64,000 nucleotides of DNA from Rhizobium rosettiformans W3 (lineage in GTDB: Bacteria > Pseudomonadota > Alphaproteobacteria > Rhizobiales > Rhizobiaceae). Location: positions 124,001 through 188,000 of the forward strand of contig NZ_STGU01000007.1 in assembly GCF_004912135.1 (NCBI RefSeq), in the 5' to 3' direction. Under the pieces are notes generated by a model. That model was given only the letters and a program-made list of their open reading frames with translations. It ran no database searches and was not told the origin of the DNA. Below, piece by piece: positions 11,434 through 19,574 of the stretch; positions within the stretch are counted from its first letter, which is position 1; each line of letters opens with the position of its first letter. A program made the translations under genes and the position numbers.

Positions 11434-12066
11434 ATGGACAGGAACGGGGCGAGCGAGTTTTCCGTGATGCGGTTGCGCCGGTTGCTTTCGGTGACCGCGC
11501 TCGTTCCGGCACTCGGGCTCGGGCTTGCCGCCTGCGGCTCGAAGGCGGTCAACGACACCTTCGACCTGACGGCCTCCGTCAGCGAGATCGCGACACCTGC
11601 CAGCGCCCGTAACCGGCAGCTGCTGGTTGCCGATCCCTCGGCATTGAAGGCGCTCGACAGCGAGCAGATCCTCGTGCGCGTCTCGGGCGCCGAAATCCAG
11701 TATCTGTCACAGTCGCAGTGGAGCGACCGCCTGACGCGCGTCGTCCAGTCCAAGCTGGTCGAAGCCTTCGAGAACACCAATCGCCTTGGTGGCGTTGGCA
11801 AGCCGGGCCAGGGCCTGGCGATCGACTACCAGCTCATCACCGACGTTCGCGCATTCGAGATTTCCGCCGAAGGTGCCGACCGTGGCGTCGTCGAGATCTC
11901 AGCCAAGTTGCTCAACGACCGCAATGGCACGGTCAGGGCGCAACGGGTGTTCCGTGCCGAAGTCCCGTCTTCGGGAACCGACAACGCCGCCTATGTTGCT
12001 GCACTGGATCGGGCCTTTGCCCGCGTGACGGCGGATATCGTCGGCTGGACGCTTCAGTCCATGTGA
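11434..12066 (+). CDS. ABC-type transport auxiliary lipoprotein (PqiC-like)
   Basis: The last gene of the MCE operon. The 210-residue product is a lipoprotein: hydrophobic signal LLSVTALVPALGLGLAAC with the lipobox cysteine, then an ABC-auxiliary (PF03886/DUF330-like) domain with LVRVSGAEIQYLSQSQWSDR and RVVQSKLVEAFE. Proteins of this family (PqiC) are outer-membrane partners of Pqi-type MCE systems, so lipid is probably handed over at the outer membrane. ATG 11434 has AAAGGA seven bases upstream. An ATG at 11404 overlaps the mlaD stop by four bases and is the alternative. No MlaC-like shuttle gene is seen nearby. Confidence 0.85.
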   Translation: MDRNGASEFSVMRLRRLLSVTALVPALGLGLAACGSKAVNDTFDLTASVSEIATPASARNRQLLVADPSALKALDSEQILVRVSGAEIQYLSQSQWSDRLTRVVQSKLVEAFENTNRLGGVGKPGQGLAIDYQLITDVRAFEISAEGADRGVVEISAKLLNDRNGTVRAQRVFRAEVPSSGTDNAAYVAALDRAFARVTADIVGWTLQSM

Positions 12067-12096
12067 CACCTGCCGACCCAGGCAATCAGCACATGA

Positions 12097-12130
12097 AAAA
12101 CCCCGGAGCGCCGATGCGGTCCGGGGTTTT
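12097..12130 (+). terminator. Intrinsic terminator after the MCE operon (first of two)
   Basis: AAAACCCCGGA at 12097-12107 pairs with TCCGGGGTTTT at 12120-12130, with a T-rich run continuing into 12135. It lies 31 bases after the lipoprotein stop. The A-rich left side would also give a U-run on the minus strand. Confidence 0.85.
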
Positions 12131-12142
12131 CTTTGTGAAGCG

Positions 12143-12173
12143 AGAGAGCCGGCTGCCCGGCTCTCTTTTTGTT
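12143..12173 (+). terminator. Second intrinsic terminator of the tandem pair
   Basis: AGAGAGCCGG at 12143-12152 pairs with CCGGCTCTCT at 12157-12166, followed by TTTTGTTTC. It separates the MCE operon from the convergent giant gene, whose stop is only a few bases further on. Confidence 0.85.
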
Positions 12174-12175
12174 TC

Positions 12176-15100
12176 TTAGCTGAAGCGACCGGCGGCGTGG
12201 GCGAGCATGGTGTACACCTTGCCCGTGTCCGAGGTCAGGTAGGACTGGGTGATCGACTTGTCGCGATCGGTGCGGGCGACATCTGCCAGCAGCTTCTCGA
12301 AATCGGCGATGTAGCGGTCGACTGCGACGCGGAATTCCGGCTCGCGGTCATACTTGCGCTTGATCTCGTCGAAGGTCTGCTGGCCCTTCAGCGTGTAGAG
12401 GCGGCGCGTGAAGATGTCGCGTTCGCCGCGCTGGTAGCGGCGCCACAGATCGACCGAGGCGTCGTGGTCGATGGCGCGGGCGATGTCGACCGAAAGCGAG
12501 TTCAGCGATTCGACCATGTGACGCGGATTGCGCGTGTCACCTTGACGGGCGGGCTGGCTTTCGGCGACCGGGCGCTGGGGTGCCGGGGCCGGGCGTGCCG
12601 GGGCAGGGGCTTCCGCGGGTTCCTCACGGGAGGCGCCACGGAGCAAGTCGCTGATCCAGCCGCCGCCTTCTGCACGCGTGGTGGCTGCGGTCGACTGCGT
12701 GTAGGGCTCGGTCGCACCCAGGCTGCCACGCAGGCCGAGGCTTTCGGTCTGACGGGCCGGCTGCGGAGCAGCTGCCGGACGGCGGACCGGTTCAGGCTGG
12801 GCTTCCGCGAGACGACGCGCCACGGGTTCCGAGATCTCCAGCGTCTGGCTGGTGCGGCCGACGAGCTGGGAAATGTCCTGCAGGGCCTTGATCTGCTCGG
12901 CGACGGCGCGGCGCATCTGGGCCGCGCTTTCCTTGGCTTCCTCGGGCAGGTCGAAGGCGCCGCGCTTCAATTCGTTGCGCGTCAGGTCGAGCTCCTTACG
13001 GATGTCGACGGCCGAGCGGCGGATCTCGTCCGTTGCGCCGGTGAAGCGGGCAACCGCCTCGTTGACGGCTTCCTGCATGGCCTGGCGCAGGGCTGCGGCA
13101 GCACCTTCCGACTTGCGGCCTGCCTCGCCGAGGAGGTGGTCGATGTCGTTGAGGGAGACCGCGAGACCACCGCGCAGGCGGTTTGCGAGTTCGCCCGAAC
13201 GCTTCTCCGCCTCGCTCAGCGTCTTGTCGATCGACTGCTGGGCTTCCTGTTCGGCGGAGAGAAGGGCGTTGCGCATATTGGCCGCGGTGATCTGCGCCTT
13301 CTTCTCGGTCTCGCCGAGCATCTGTCCAACATCGGAGAACGATGCCTGGACGCTGTCGCGCATGCTGGCGGCTGTCGACTGCGCCCGCTTTTCGGTCTCG
13401 CCGAGGATCTGGCCGATATCGGTGAAGGAGGCCTGCACGCTCTGGCGCAGATTGCCAGCCATCTGGCCCGAACGCTGCTCGGCGCGATCGAACGCCGTCT
13501 CGACCATCTTGCCGAGCGACTGCATCGTCGTTTCGATTTCTTCCGAACGCTTGACGAGGCCGATCGATAGGTCGCGCAGGGCCTGCTGACGCTCTTCCAG
13601 CGTGCCGACGAGGTTCGACTGGGCCGCCGAGAGAAGCTCCGATGCCTTGCCCAGAACCTGCGTATGGTCGCCGAAGCGGCTGACGATCGAGGAGACCTGC
13701 TGCAGCGTTTCGCCGGAAACCGCGGTCAGGCGGCCGAGCTTGTCGTCGAGCAGGCGGTTGGAGGTCGACAGCATGTCGGTCGCCTGGGTCGCCGTCTCGT
13801 TGAAGCGGTTGGCGGTCGCGCCGAGGCGGCTGTCGAGTGAGCCGATGCTCTGAACGGCCTGATCGATCATCGAAGACAGGCCGGCATTGCTGTCGCCCAG
13901 ACGCTCGATGAGCTGCGAGGCGCTTGCCACGAGGTTCTGTTCGGCGGTGCTGAGGGTCGAGACGGCGCGGTCGGTGCGCTGGCTGATGGCATCGACCAGA
14001 GCAGCATTTTCGCTGCGCAGGCGTTCTGCACTCTGCTCTGCGGCGGCTGCGATCTGCTCGGCGGCGGCGCGGCCCGTTTCGGCATAGGATGCCACGACCG
14101 GGATGGCCTTTTCATCGATCAGGCGTGACAGTTCTGCCGAGCGCGTCGAGAGCATGGAGTTGAGCTCGCGGGTACGATCGTCGAGAACCGAGCGGATGGA
14201 GTTGCCACGCGCTTCGAGCGCCTTCTCCACCGCGTTCATCGTGGTCGCGAGTTCCTGGGTGTTTCCGGAGATCGCATCGCGGATGGAGTTGCCGCGGGCC
14301 TCGAGTGCCTTTTCTGCCTCGTTCATGGCATCGGCAAGTTCCCGCGTATTGCCGGAGATTGCTTCACGGATCGCGGCTGCGCGCTGCTCGAGCGTCGTGC
14401 TGACTTCGCCGAGCGTGCCGGAGAGGTTCGCGACCTGCGCGCTGACCAGGGCTTCGGCTTGCGAAACCTTGTTGCTGATGACATCGCCGGCTTGGGAGAA
14501 GGTTTCGGCGATCGTCGCAGCCTGGCCCGCGAGGCGGTTCTGCGTATCCGTGATGCGCTTTGCCAGTTCCTCGGACCGCTCCTCGACCGTCCGGTTCAGC
14601 TCGGCGCTGCGCTCACCGATCTGCTCGGCAAACTGCGAGGTGGTGGCGGTCAGGCGATCGACCGAGCGCTGGGCTTCGGCATCCAGATCGCGGGCGGCGT
14701 CGGTGACGGCACTGCGCAGAGCCGTTGCAAGGCCGGCGGCCTTGCCTTCGATCGTGCGGTTGACGTTTTCAAGACCGATGTTGAGTGCGCGGTCCATGGT
14801 CGCCAGACGCTCTTCGATGACAGGCGTGCGGGTGTCGAAGGTTTCCGCGACGCGGTTCGTGCCTTCGTCGAGAGCCTGGGCGACGCGCATCGAGGCTTCG
14901 TTGCCGACGCGCTCGATCGTGGAGACCTTTTCGTCGAGGCGTGCGGCGAACTTCTCGCCAGCATCGTTGACGCGGGCGTCGACACCGTCGAGGCCGTTGC
15001 GCAGGCGGTCTTCAAGCGTGCCGAGGCTCTGTTCGATCCGGGTGCTCGTCTCGTCGAGGCGGCTGGCCATGCCGGTGACCGACTGTTCGACGGTGCCCGA

Positions 15101-18004
15101 GAAGCCCTGTGCCGAGCGGGTGATGTCTTCGGCCGCCTCGCGGATCTGGTCGGTGAGGGCACCGGCCGTGCCGCGCAGACGCTCGTCCAAGGCGCGGCTT
15201 GAGTCGTCGATGGCCTTGCGCAGGTTTTCCTCGTGATCTTCCAGGCTCATTTCGAGCATGCCGGCGCTGGCGGCAATCGAGGCGCCAATCGACGTGGCGT
15301 GCTCGCCGAGGCTCGTCTCGAGCGTGCTGCGGGCGTCGTTGAGCGTCAGCGAGATCGCCTGTGTGCGGTCGTCGAGGGTGGCGCGGATGCGTTCATGCGT
15401 GTCGACAAGACGACCGTCGATCGCCTCGACGCCCTGCTCGATCGTCTGCGCGATCCGGTCGGTGTTCTCGCCAAGCGTCGTGGCCAAGGCGCCGGAGGCT
15501 GCTTCGAGGCTTGCGCGGAGGTTCGCGCCTGTTTCGGCAATACGTCCGTCGATATCACCGACACCCGAGGTCAGCGTTTCGGCGATGCGAGTTGCATTGT
15601 CGTCCAGCGTCTGGGCGATCGCGCCGGATGCGGAGGTCAGAATCTCGCCGAGGTTCCGTTCGCTGCTGCCGAGCTTGTTTTCCAACTCGCCAATGCCGGA
15701 GGCAAGAGTCTCCGAGATGCGGCCGGTCGTCTGGCCGAGCGTGCGCTCGATGTCGCCACTGGCATCTTCGAGCGTCGAAGCGAGGTAGGAGGTGTGGCTG
15801 GCAAGCGAGAGCTCGAGACGCTCCTGGTTGTCGCCATAGGCCGTGCGGATCGCCTCGGCCTTTTCGGTAAAGGCTGCGTCGATGCGACGATCGGCATCGG
15901 CCACCGTCTCGATGATCGCGGAGGCGCGCTGGCTCAGCGTCTCGTCGATGCGGCGCTGGCTGTCGTTCAGCGTCTCGGAGAGATCCTGGGTACGGGCGGT
16001 CAGGGTCAGGTCGAGTTCGAGGCTCTTGGTGTTGAGCGCGTCGATCAGCTGTTCGCTCTGACCCTCGACCAGGGTCGCGATGCCGCGGGCCTTGACGTCG
16101 AGCGTCTCGGCGAAACGATCCTGGTTGGCTTCCAGTGCATTGACGATGTGCTCGGCGCGGCTCGACAGCGTCTGCTCGAAGCGCGACTGGTTGTCGGTGA
16201 GCGCGTTGTAGAGCGAGCCGCTGCGCTCCTCCATGACTTGATCGATGCGCTTCTGGGCGCTTTCCAGGCTTTCGGTCAGCGCGACTGCGCGGGCAGACAT
16301 CGCGTCCGCGATCTCCTGCGCGCGGTCCGACATCGAGCTATCCAGCATTTCCTGGCTCGTGCTCAGGGTCATCGCAAGCGCCAGCGACTGGTCGGTCAGG
16401 GTGGAGCCCAGGCGTTCGATGCTGGAGTTCAGGATGCCGCTGATCGAATCGGTCCCGCCGTTCACGGTCTCGTTGATACGGGCGAGGCTTTCCATGAGCT
16501 TCGAATCGAGCGATCCCGAACGCTGGTCGAATGCGCTGGCGAATTCGGCGACGCGCTGGTCGAAGGTCGCATTGATCTGGCCGATCGTCGTCTGGAAGCG
16601 GTCCTCGAAGAGGCCGGATCGCAGGTCGAGATCGACGATCGCGTCGTCGGCGCTCGCCTGAAGGCTCTGACGGAAGCTGCGGCCACGCTCGTCGAGCGAG
16701 CTGTTGAGGCGGGAAAGCACGTCGTCGAGCGACGAGGCGATCGAGCTTTCGCTGCCCTTGAGGGTCTCCGCGATGTCGCGGGTCCGCTCGACCAGGGTTT
16801 CGTTCAGCTGGCGGGCGCGCTCGTTGAGAGCAGCGTTCAGCTTCTCGGTATTGGCATCGAGCGTTGAGGCCCGGGTCTCGAATTCACCGAGCAGTTCGCG
16901 ACCGCGCTGGCTCAGCGTCGAGGTCAGTGACTGCAGCTGGGTGTCGAACTCGTTGGACAGCGACATGCCCGATGCGGCCAGCGTCTGCACCATGGTCTCG
17001 GTCTTGTGCGCGAGCAGCGAACCAAGCGCGGTCACAGCCGCGTCGGACTTTTCCATGATCGTCGCAGCGCGCGTGTCGATCATCGAGGCGAAAGCTTCGC
17101 CCGACGTCTGCAGTCGAACCGAAATTTCCTCGGTCGCGAGCGACAGCTCTTCCTTCAGCTGTTCATGGGCACCGACGATCGACGACCGGATGCGCTCCGC
17201 GTGATTGACGATGGCATCACGCTCGGCGCCCAGTTCGTGCACGAGACCACGGACGCGCAGTTCGTTGTCGGTATAGCTGCGCTCAAGCGCGGTGACTTCG
17301 GAATGGACGAGCGTTTCGAGTTCGGTGGCGCGAGCGATCGTGCGTTCGATGCCCTCGTTCATCGCCGAAACTTCGCGCCGGACGGCCTGGCCGACCGTCA
17401 TGATGCGTTCAGAGGCGATGGTTTCCGGCTCTGCGAGACGAAGGGCCACTTCGGCCATGGAGCGGGCGGCATTGCGCAGGTCGTGCGCACGCGCCATCAT
17501 GATGGCGAAAGCAAAGAAGAGCATGATCGGCAGGAAGGTGCCGACGACAATGGCAACGACGCCCGGCGTGGCGACGATGTCCGCGATGGACGGGGCCTGC
17601 CAGATGCTGCTGCCGTAAAGGAGTTGGGTGAGGCCGAGTGCGCCGAGCACCCAGAGCGCGGACACGATACCGGCATTGCGGAGGGCTGAGGTCAGCGAGG
17701 CGCCGTCGAGCGTCTTGAGGATCGCGTTGGGCGTGCGGCGCGAACCGTCATTGGCGGGCGCGAAGGCCGGCGCCTTGGGTGCCGGTTCGGGATTGAGTTC
17801 GCCGGCGCGCGCAGAGCGGCGCTCGATCGTCTTCTTGGACGCAGACCGCGGGATACTATCTGACACAGGGGCCTCCGGGGCGTGCATTTTGGACCGTGCC
17901 TTGGCAGGCGCGGCGGACTCCTCGCCCTCGAAATCGATGCTCAGGGCCGCCTCGAGAGCCTGGAACGCGTTCTCGTCAATCGAGTCGGTCTTCTTGTTCG
18001 CCAT
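12176..18004 (-). CDS. gpr: Giant growth-pole-ring-type repeat protein (GPR/RgsE family)
   Basis: The 1942-residue product matches in layout the Growth Pole Ring protein described in Agrobacterium (about 2100 aa) and RgsE of Sinorhizobium, which mark and organise the growing pole. A charged, proline-rich N-terminus (1-100) precedes two transmembrane helices (about 111-131 and 146-170). About 1650 residues of helical repeats follow, with no proline for long stretches. After a short Pro/Ala-rich linker (about 1740-1830) comes a compact C-terminal domain (NSLSVDIARAIDHDASVDLW, then RRLYTLKGQQTFDEIKRKY). The repeats have an 11-residue period of apolipoprotein type. It is monocistronic and convergent with the MCE operon. 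The assignment is by architecture, not alignment. Confidence 0.85.
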   Translation of the reverse strand: MANKKTDSIDENAFQALEAALSIDFEGEESAAPAKARSKMHAPEAPVSDSIPRSASKKTIERRSARAGELNPEPAPKAPAFAPANDGSRRTPNAILKTLDGASLTSALRNAGIVSALWVLGALGLTQLLYGSSIWQAPSIADIVATPGVVAIVVGTFLPIMLFFAFAIMMARAHDLRNAARSMAEVALRLAEPETIASERIMTVGQAVRREVSAMNEGIERTIARATELETLVHSEVTALERSYTDNELRVRGLVHELGAERDAIVNHAERIRSSIVGAHEQLKEELSLATEEISVRLQTSGEAFASMIDTRAATIMEKSDAAVTALGSLLAHKTETMVQTLAASGMSLSNEFDTQLQSLTSTLSQRGRELLGEFETRASTLDANTEKLNAALNERARQLNETLVERTRDIAETLKGSESSIASSLDDVLSRLNSSLDERGRSFRQSLQASADDAIVDLDLRSGLFEDRFQTTIGQINATFDQRVAEFASAFDQRSGSLDSKLMESLARINETVNGGTDSISGILNSSIERLGSTLTDQSLALAMTLSTSQEMLDSSMSDRAQEIADAMSARAVALTESLESAQKRIDQVMEERSGSLYNALTDNQSRFEQTLSSRAEHIVNALEANQDRFAETLDVKARGIATLVEGQSEQLIDALNTKSLELDLTLTARTQDLSETLNDSQRRIDETLSQRASAIIETVADADRRIDAAFTEKAEAIRTAYGDNQERLELSLASHTSYLASTLEDASGDIERTLGQTTGRISETLASGIGELENKLGSSERNLGEILTSASGAIAQTLDDNATRIAETLTSGVGDIDGRIAETGANLRASLEAASGALATTLGENTDRIAQTIEQGVEAIDGRLVDTHERIRATLDDRTQAISLTLNDARSTLETSLGEHATSIGASIAASAGMLEMSLEDHEENLRKAIDDSSRALDERLRGTAGALTDQIREAAEDITRSAQGFSGTVEQSVTGMASRLDETSTRIEQSLGTLEDRLRNGLDGVDARVNDAGEKFAARLDEKVSTIERVGNEASMRVAQALDEGTNRVAETFDTRTPVIEERLATMDRALNIGLENVNRTIEGKAAGLATALRSAVTDAARDLDAEAQRSVDRLTATTSQFAEQIGERSAELNRTVEERSEELAKRITDTQNRLAGQAATIAETFSQAGDVISNKVSQAEALVSAQVANLSGTLGEVSTTLEQRAAAIREAISGNTRELADAMNEAEKALEARGNSIRDAISGNTQELATTMNAVEKALEARGNSIRSVLDDRTRELNSMLSTRSAELSRLIDEKAIPVVASYAETGRAAAEQIAAAAEQSAERLRSENAALVDAISQRTDRAVSTLSTAEQNLVASASQLIERLGDSNAGLSSMIDQAVQSIGSLDSRLGATANRFNETATQATDMLSTSNRLLDDKLGRLTAVSGETLQQVSSIVSRFGDHTQVLGKASELLSAAQSNLVGTLEERQQALRDLSIGLVKRSEEIETTMQSLGKMVETAFDRAEQRSGQMAGNLRQSVQASFTDIGQILGETEKRAQSTAASMRDSVQASFSDVGQMLGETEKKAQITAANMRNALLSAEQEAQQSIDKTLSEAEKRSGELANRLRGGLAVSLNDIDHLLGEAGRKSEGAAAALRQAMQEAVNEAVARFTGATDEIRRSAVDIRKELDLTRNELKRGAFDLPEEAKESAAQMRRAVAEQIKALQDISQLVGRTSQTLEISEPVARRLAEAQPEPVRRPAAAPQPARQTESLGLRGSLGATEPYTQSTAATTRAEGGGWISDLLRGASREEPAEAPAPARPAPAPQRPVAESQPARQGDTRNPRHMVESLNSLSVDIARAIDHDASVDLWRRYQRGERDIFTRRLYTLKGQQTFDEIKRKYDREPEFRVAVDRYIADFEKLLADVARTDRDKSITQSYLTSDTGKVYTMLAHAAGRFS
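13268..13441 (-). repeat. Two tandem 87-bp units in gpr
   Basis: Units 13355-13441 and 13268-13354 encode two successive 29-residue segments that begin SVQASF and share the pattern D-GQ-LGETEK-AQ-TAA-MR. The two protein units differ at only about six positions, so this is a recent duplication within the helical part. Confidence 0.85.
14186..14359 (-). repeat. Second pair of tandem 87-bp units in gpr
   Basis: Units 14273-14359 and 14186-14272 encode 29-residue segments that begin ISGNT and share EKALEARGNSIR. The DNA copies have diverged at third positions while the protein is conserved. The 29-residue length equals 11+11+7 and matches the other tandem pair in this gene. Confidence 0.85.
15212..16201 (-). 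repeat. Thirty consecutive 11-residue repeats in gpr
   Basis: Residues 602-931 can be cut into 30 blocks of exactly 11 residues with no gap. The pattern is L at position 1, a hydrophobic residue (mostly I/L) at position 8 and mostly T, S or A at position 11 (for example LTDNQSRFEQT, LDDNATRIAET, LGENTDRIAQT). Hendecads of this kind form amphipathic or slightly right-handed helices, as in apolipoproteins. Confidence 0.85.
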
Positions 18005-18476
18005 AGGGTTACGCCTCGTTACCGCTTACTCTCGGCAGGGGGACGCAGACAGCGATGCCGCTCATCGCCAGGCTCCGTCCTGATCCTACCGTTCACTTGA
18101 GGTCCCGCCTGTCGCCACGCCAGACGAAATCTCTTCTTTCGCAGTCGGACTGCTCGCCGCCGGCATTCCCGCCGGAAGTTCTAGCACCGACTGGCTTTCG
18201 GGCAAACTTCACGCAGTTTTGCCCAATCAACCGTATCGTACTGACACATTTGCCCATGCGATACAATTAACGCGGTTCCCGGGGTCCAGCGCCCCTTGCT
18301 CTTGTTAACAGTATTTCAATCAAGGTTTCGGCCGAAAAGCCAGTCTGTATCGGGGTTTAATTCGCGTTAACCATAGCGAAAGCTTTTTGGCCCAATCCCC
18401 GGGGTTTTTAACGGGATGCCCATTGCCGCGCCGCAAAGTCTGGTCACCAAAAACAAGAAAACCAAGGATGAGTGGC
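18005..18476. other. Divergent intergenic region between gpr and the HPt-like gene
   Basis: The 472 bases hold the promoters of gpr (leftward) and of the HPt-like gene (rightward). The half nearer the HPt-like gene is AT-richer than its surroundings and has several TTAA words (near 18266, 18305, 18357 and 18367). The only motif I can name is the TTAACCAT site at 18367. I see no convincing gene or RNA structure. Confidence 0.6.
18367..18374 (+). promoter_or_regulatory. CtrA-type site TTAACCAT
   Basis: TTAACCAT occurs 103 bases before the HPt-like start and about 360 bases before the gpr start. A further TTAA lies six bases upstream of it (TTAA-N6-TTAACC). The sequence equals the rhizobial CtrA half-site motif. 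The octamer alone is short, so the call rests on its intergenic position beside cell-cycle-related genes. Confidence 0.5.
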
Positions 18477-18851
18477 ATGGCAGCAGCAGTCAATATCGCG
18501 TTCGATGCGCCCGACAACCTCGTTGGCCCGACGCCCTCCCGGGAACGTCCGATCGATCTCGTTCACCTCGCGGCTCAGACCAAGGGGGACAAGGCGGTCG
18601 AAATCGAGATCCTCCAGATGTTTGCCCGCCAGGCGCGGGGATGCCTCACCGCCATCTCCGCCGGGCGCAACAAGGTTGAGGTCAAGGCTGCGGCCAATCG
18701 TCTGCGCAACGCCGCGATGGCGGTCGGCGCTTTGCGGGTTGCCGGTGCCGCCGATCTGATCGAGACCAAGGGCGCCAATGCCGATGCGCTCGCCTCCGTT
18801 GCGGCGGCCGTGCTCGAGGCTGAGCATTTCATCCTGAAGCTTGCCCGCTGA
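18477..18851 (+). CDS. HPt-like protein lacking the phosphorylatable histidine
   Basis: A 124-residue helical protein resembling histidine phosphotransfer (HPt) domains. Residues about 26-123 fit the four-helix pattern, with IDLVHLAAQTKGDKAVEIEI and LQMFARQARGCL leading to the helix that normally reads A-H-x-L-K-G-S-A. Here that helix reads AANRLRNAAMAVGA, so the phospho-accepting histidine is Asn74 and the K-G pair is R-N. It therefore cannot relay phosphate in the usual way and may bind a kinase or receiver as a decoy or scaffold. ATG 18477 is chosen for AAGGA eight bases upstream. ATG 18468 is possible. Confidence 0.7.
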   Translation: MAAAVNIAFDAPDNLVGPTPSRERPIDLVHLAAQTKGDKAVEIEILQMFARQARGCLTAISAGRNKVEVKAAANRLRNAAMAVGALRVAGAADLIETKGANADALASVAAAVLEAEHFILKLAR

Positions 18852-18902
18852 ACGACGCTGTTTGAATGCGATCCACTGATCGCTTCGCCGTGAGTTGACT
18901 GA

Positions 18903-19283
<381 letters not shown>

Positions 19284-19307
19284 CATCTCCTGTCAGCGCT
19301 ACCCGCG

Positions 19308-19396
19308 AAAAAAGGCCCCGCTTCCGTCAGACGAAAGCGGGGCAAGGGGGCGCATCGCCAACCAGGCGAGGGAGGAAGCACCTGTGGCACCAGGAC
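19308..19396 (-). ncRNA. Candidate trans-acting sRNA (resembles the alpha-r8/MmgR family)
   Basis: On the minus strand the order is: a small hairpin with CCTG/CAGG arms (19381-19394), the unpaired core CTTCCTCCCT (19369-19378), a second hairpin (TCGCC/GGCGA, 19355-19369), and a strong intrinsic terminator (GCCCCGCTT/AAGCGGGGC around 19315-19343, then CTTTTTT). I remember a UUUCCUCCCU core as the signature of the rhizobial MmgR sRNA, and here 9 of 10 bases match. The core is anti-Shine-Dalgarno. The 5' end and promoter are not located. The same DNA could be a 3' terminator of the DUF922 gene upstream on this strand. Confidence 0.55.
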
Positions 19397-19574
19397 GCGC
19401 CGGGAGAACGGGGAAATCGGTTACGCTTAATCAACGTATTCGATGACACTTATATTTCAGTTTTGTATCAAGAGCCACGCCGAGAAATTGCCGGTTATTC
19501 ACAGGCGGAGGCGCAAGGCTCGGGCAAGCCGCAGCATGGCGGCAACACTCACCCTCGTAATTTAGGGGTGAATT

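Noticed and set aside
9518-11512. 664-codon minus-strand frame across mlaF and mlaD
   Set aside because: Antisense shadow with no motif. The sense genes carry all family signatures.
15233-16867. 544-codon plus-strand frame opposite gpr
   Set aside because: Mirror of the 11-residue repeats. Its apparent periodicity is inherited from the sense repeat.
18233-18264. Inverted GTATCG/CGATAC pair upstream of gpr
   Set aside because: Six-base arms separated by 20 bases are expected by chance in a region of this size.
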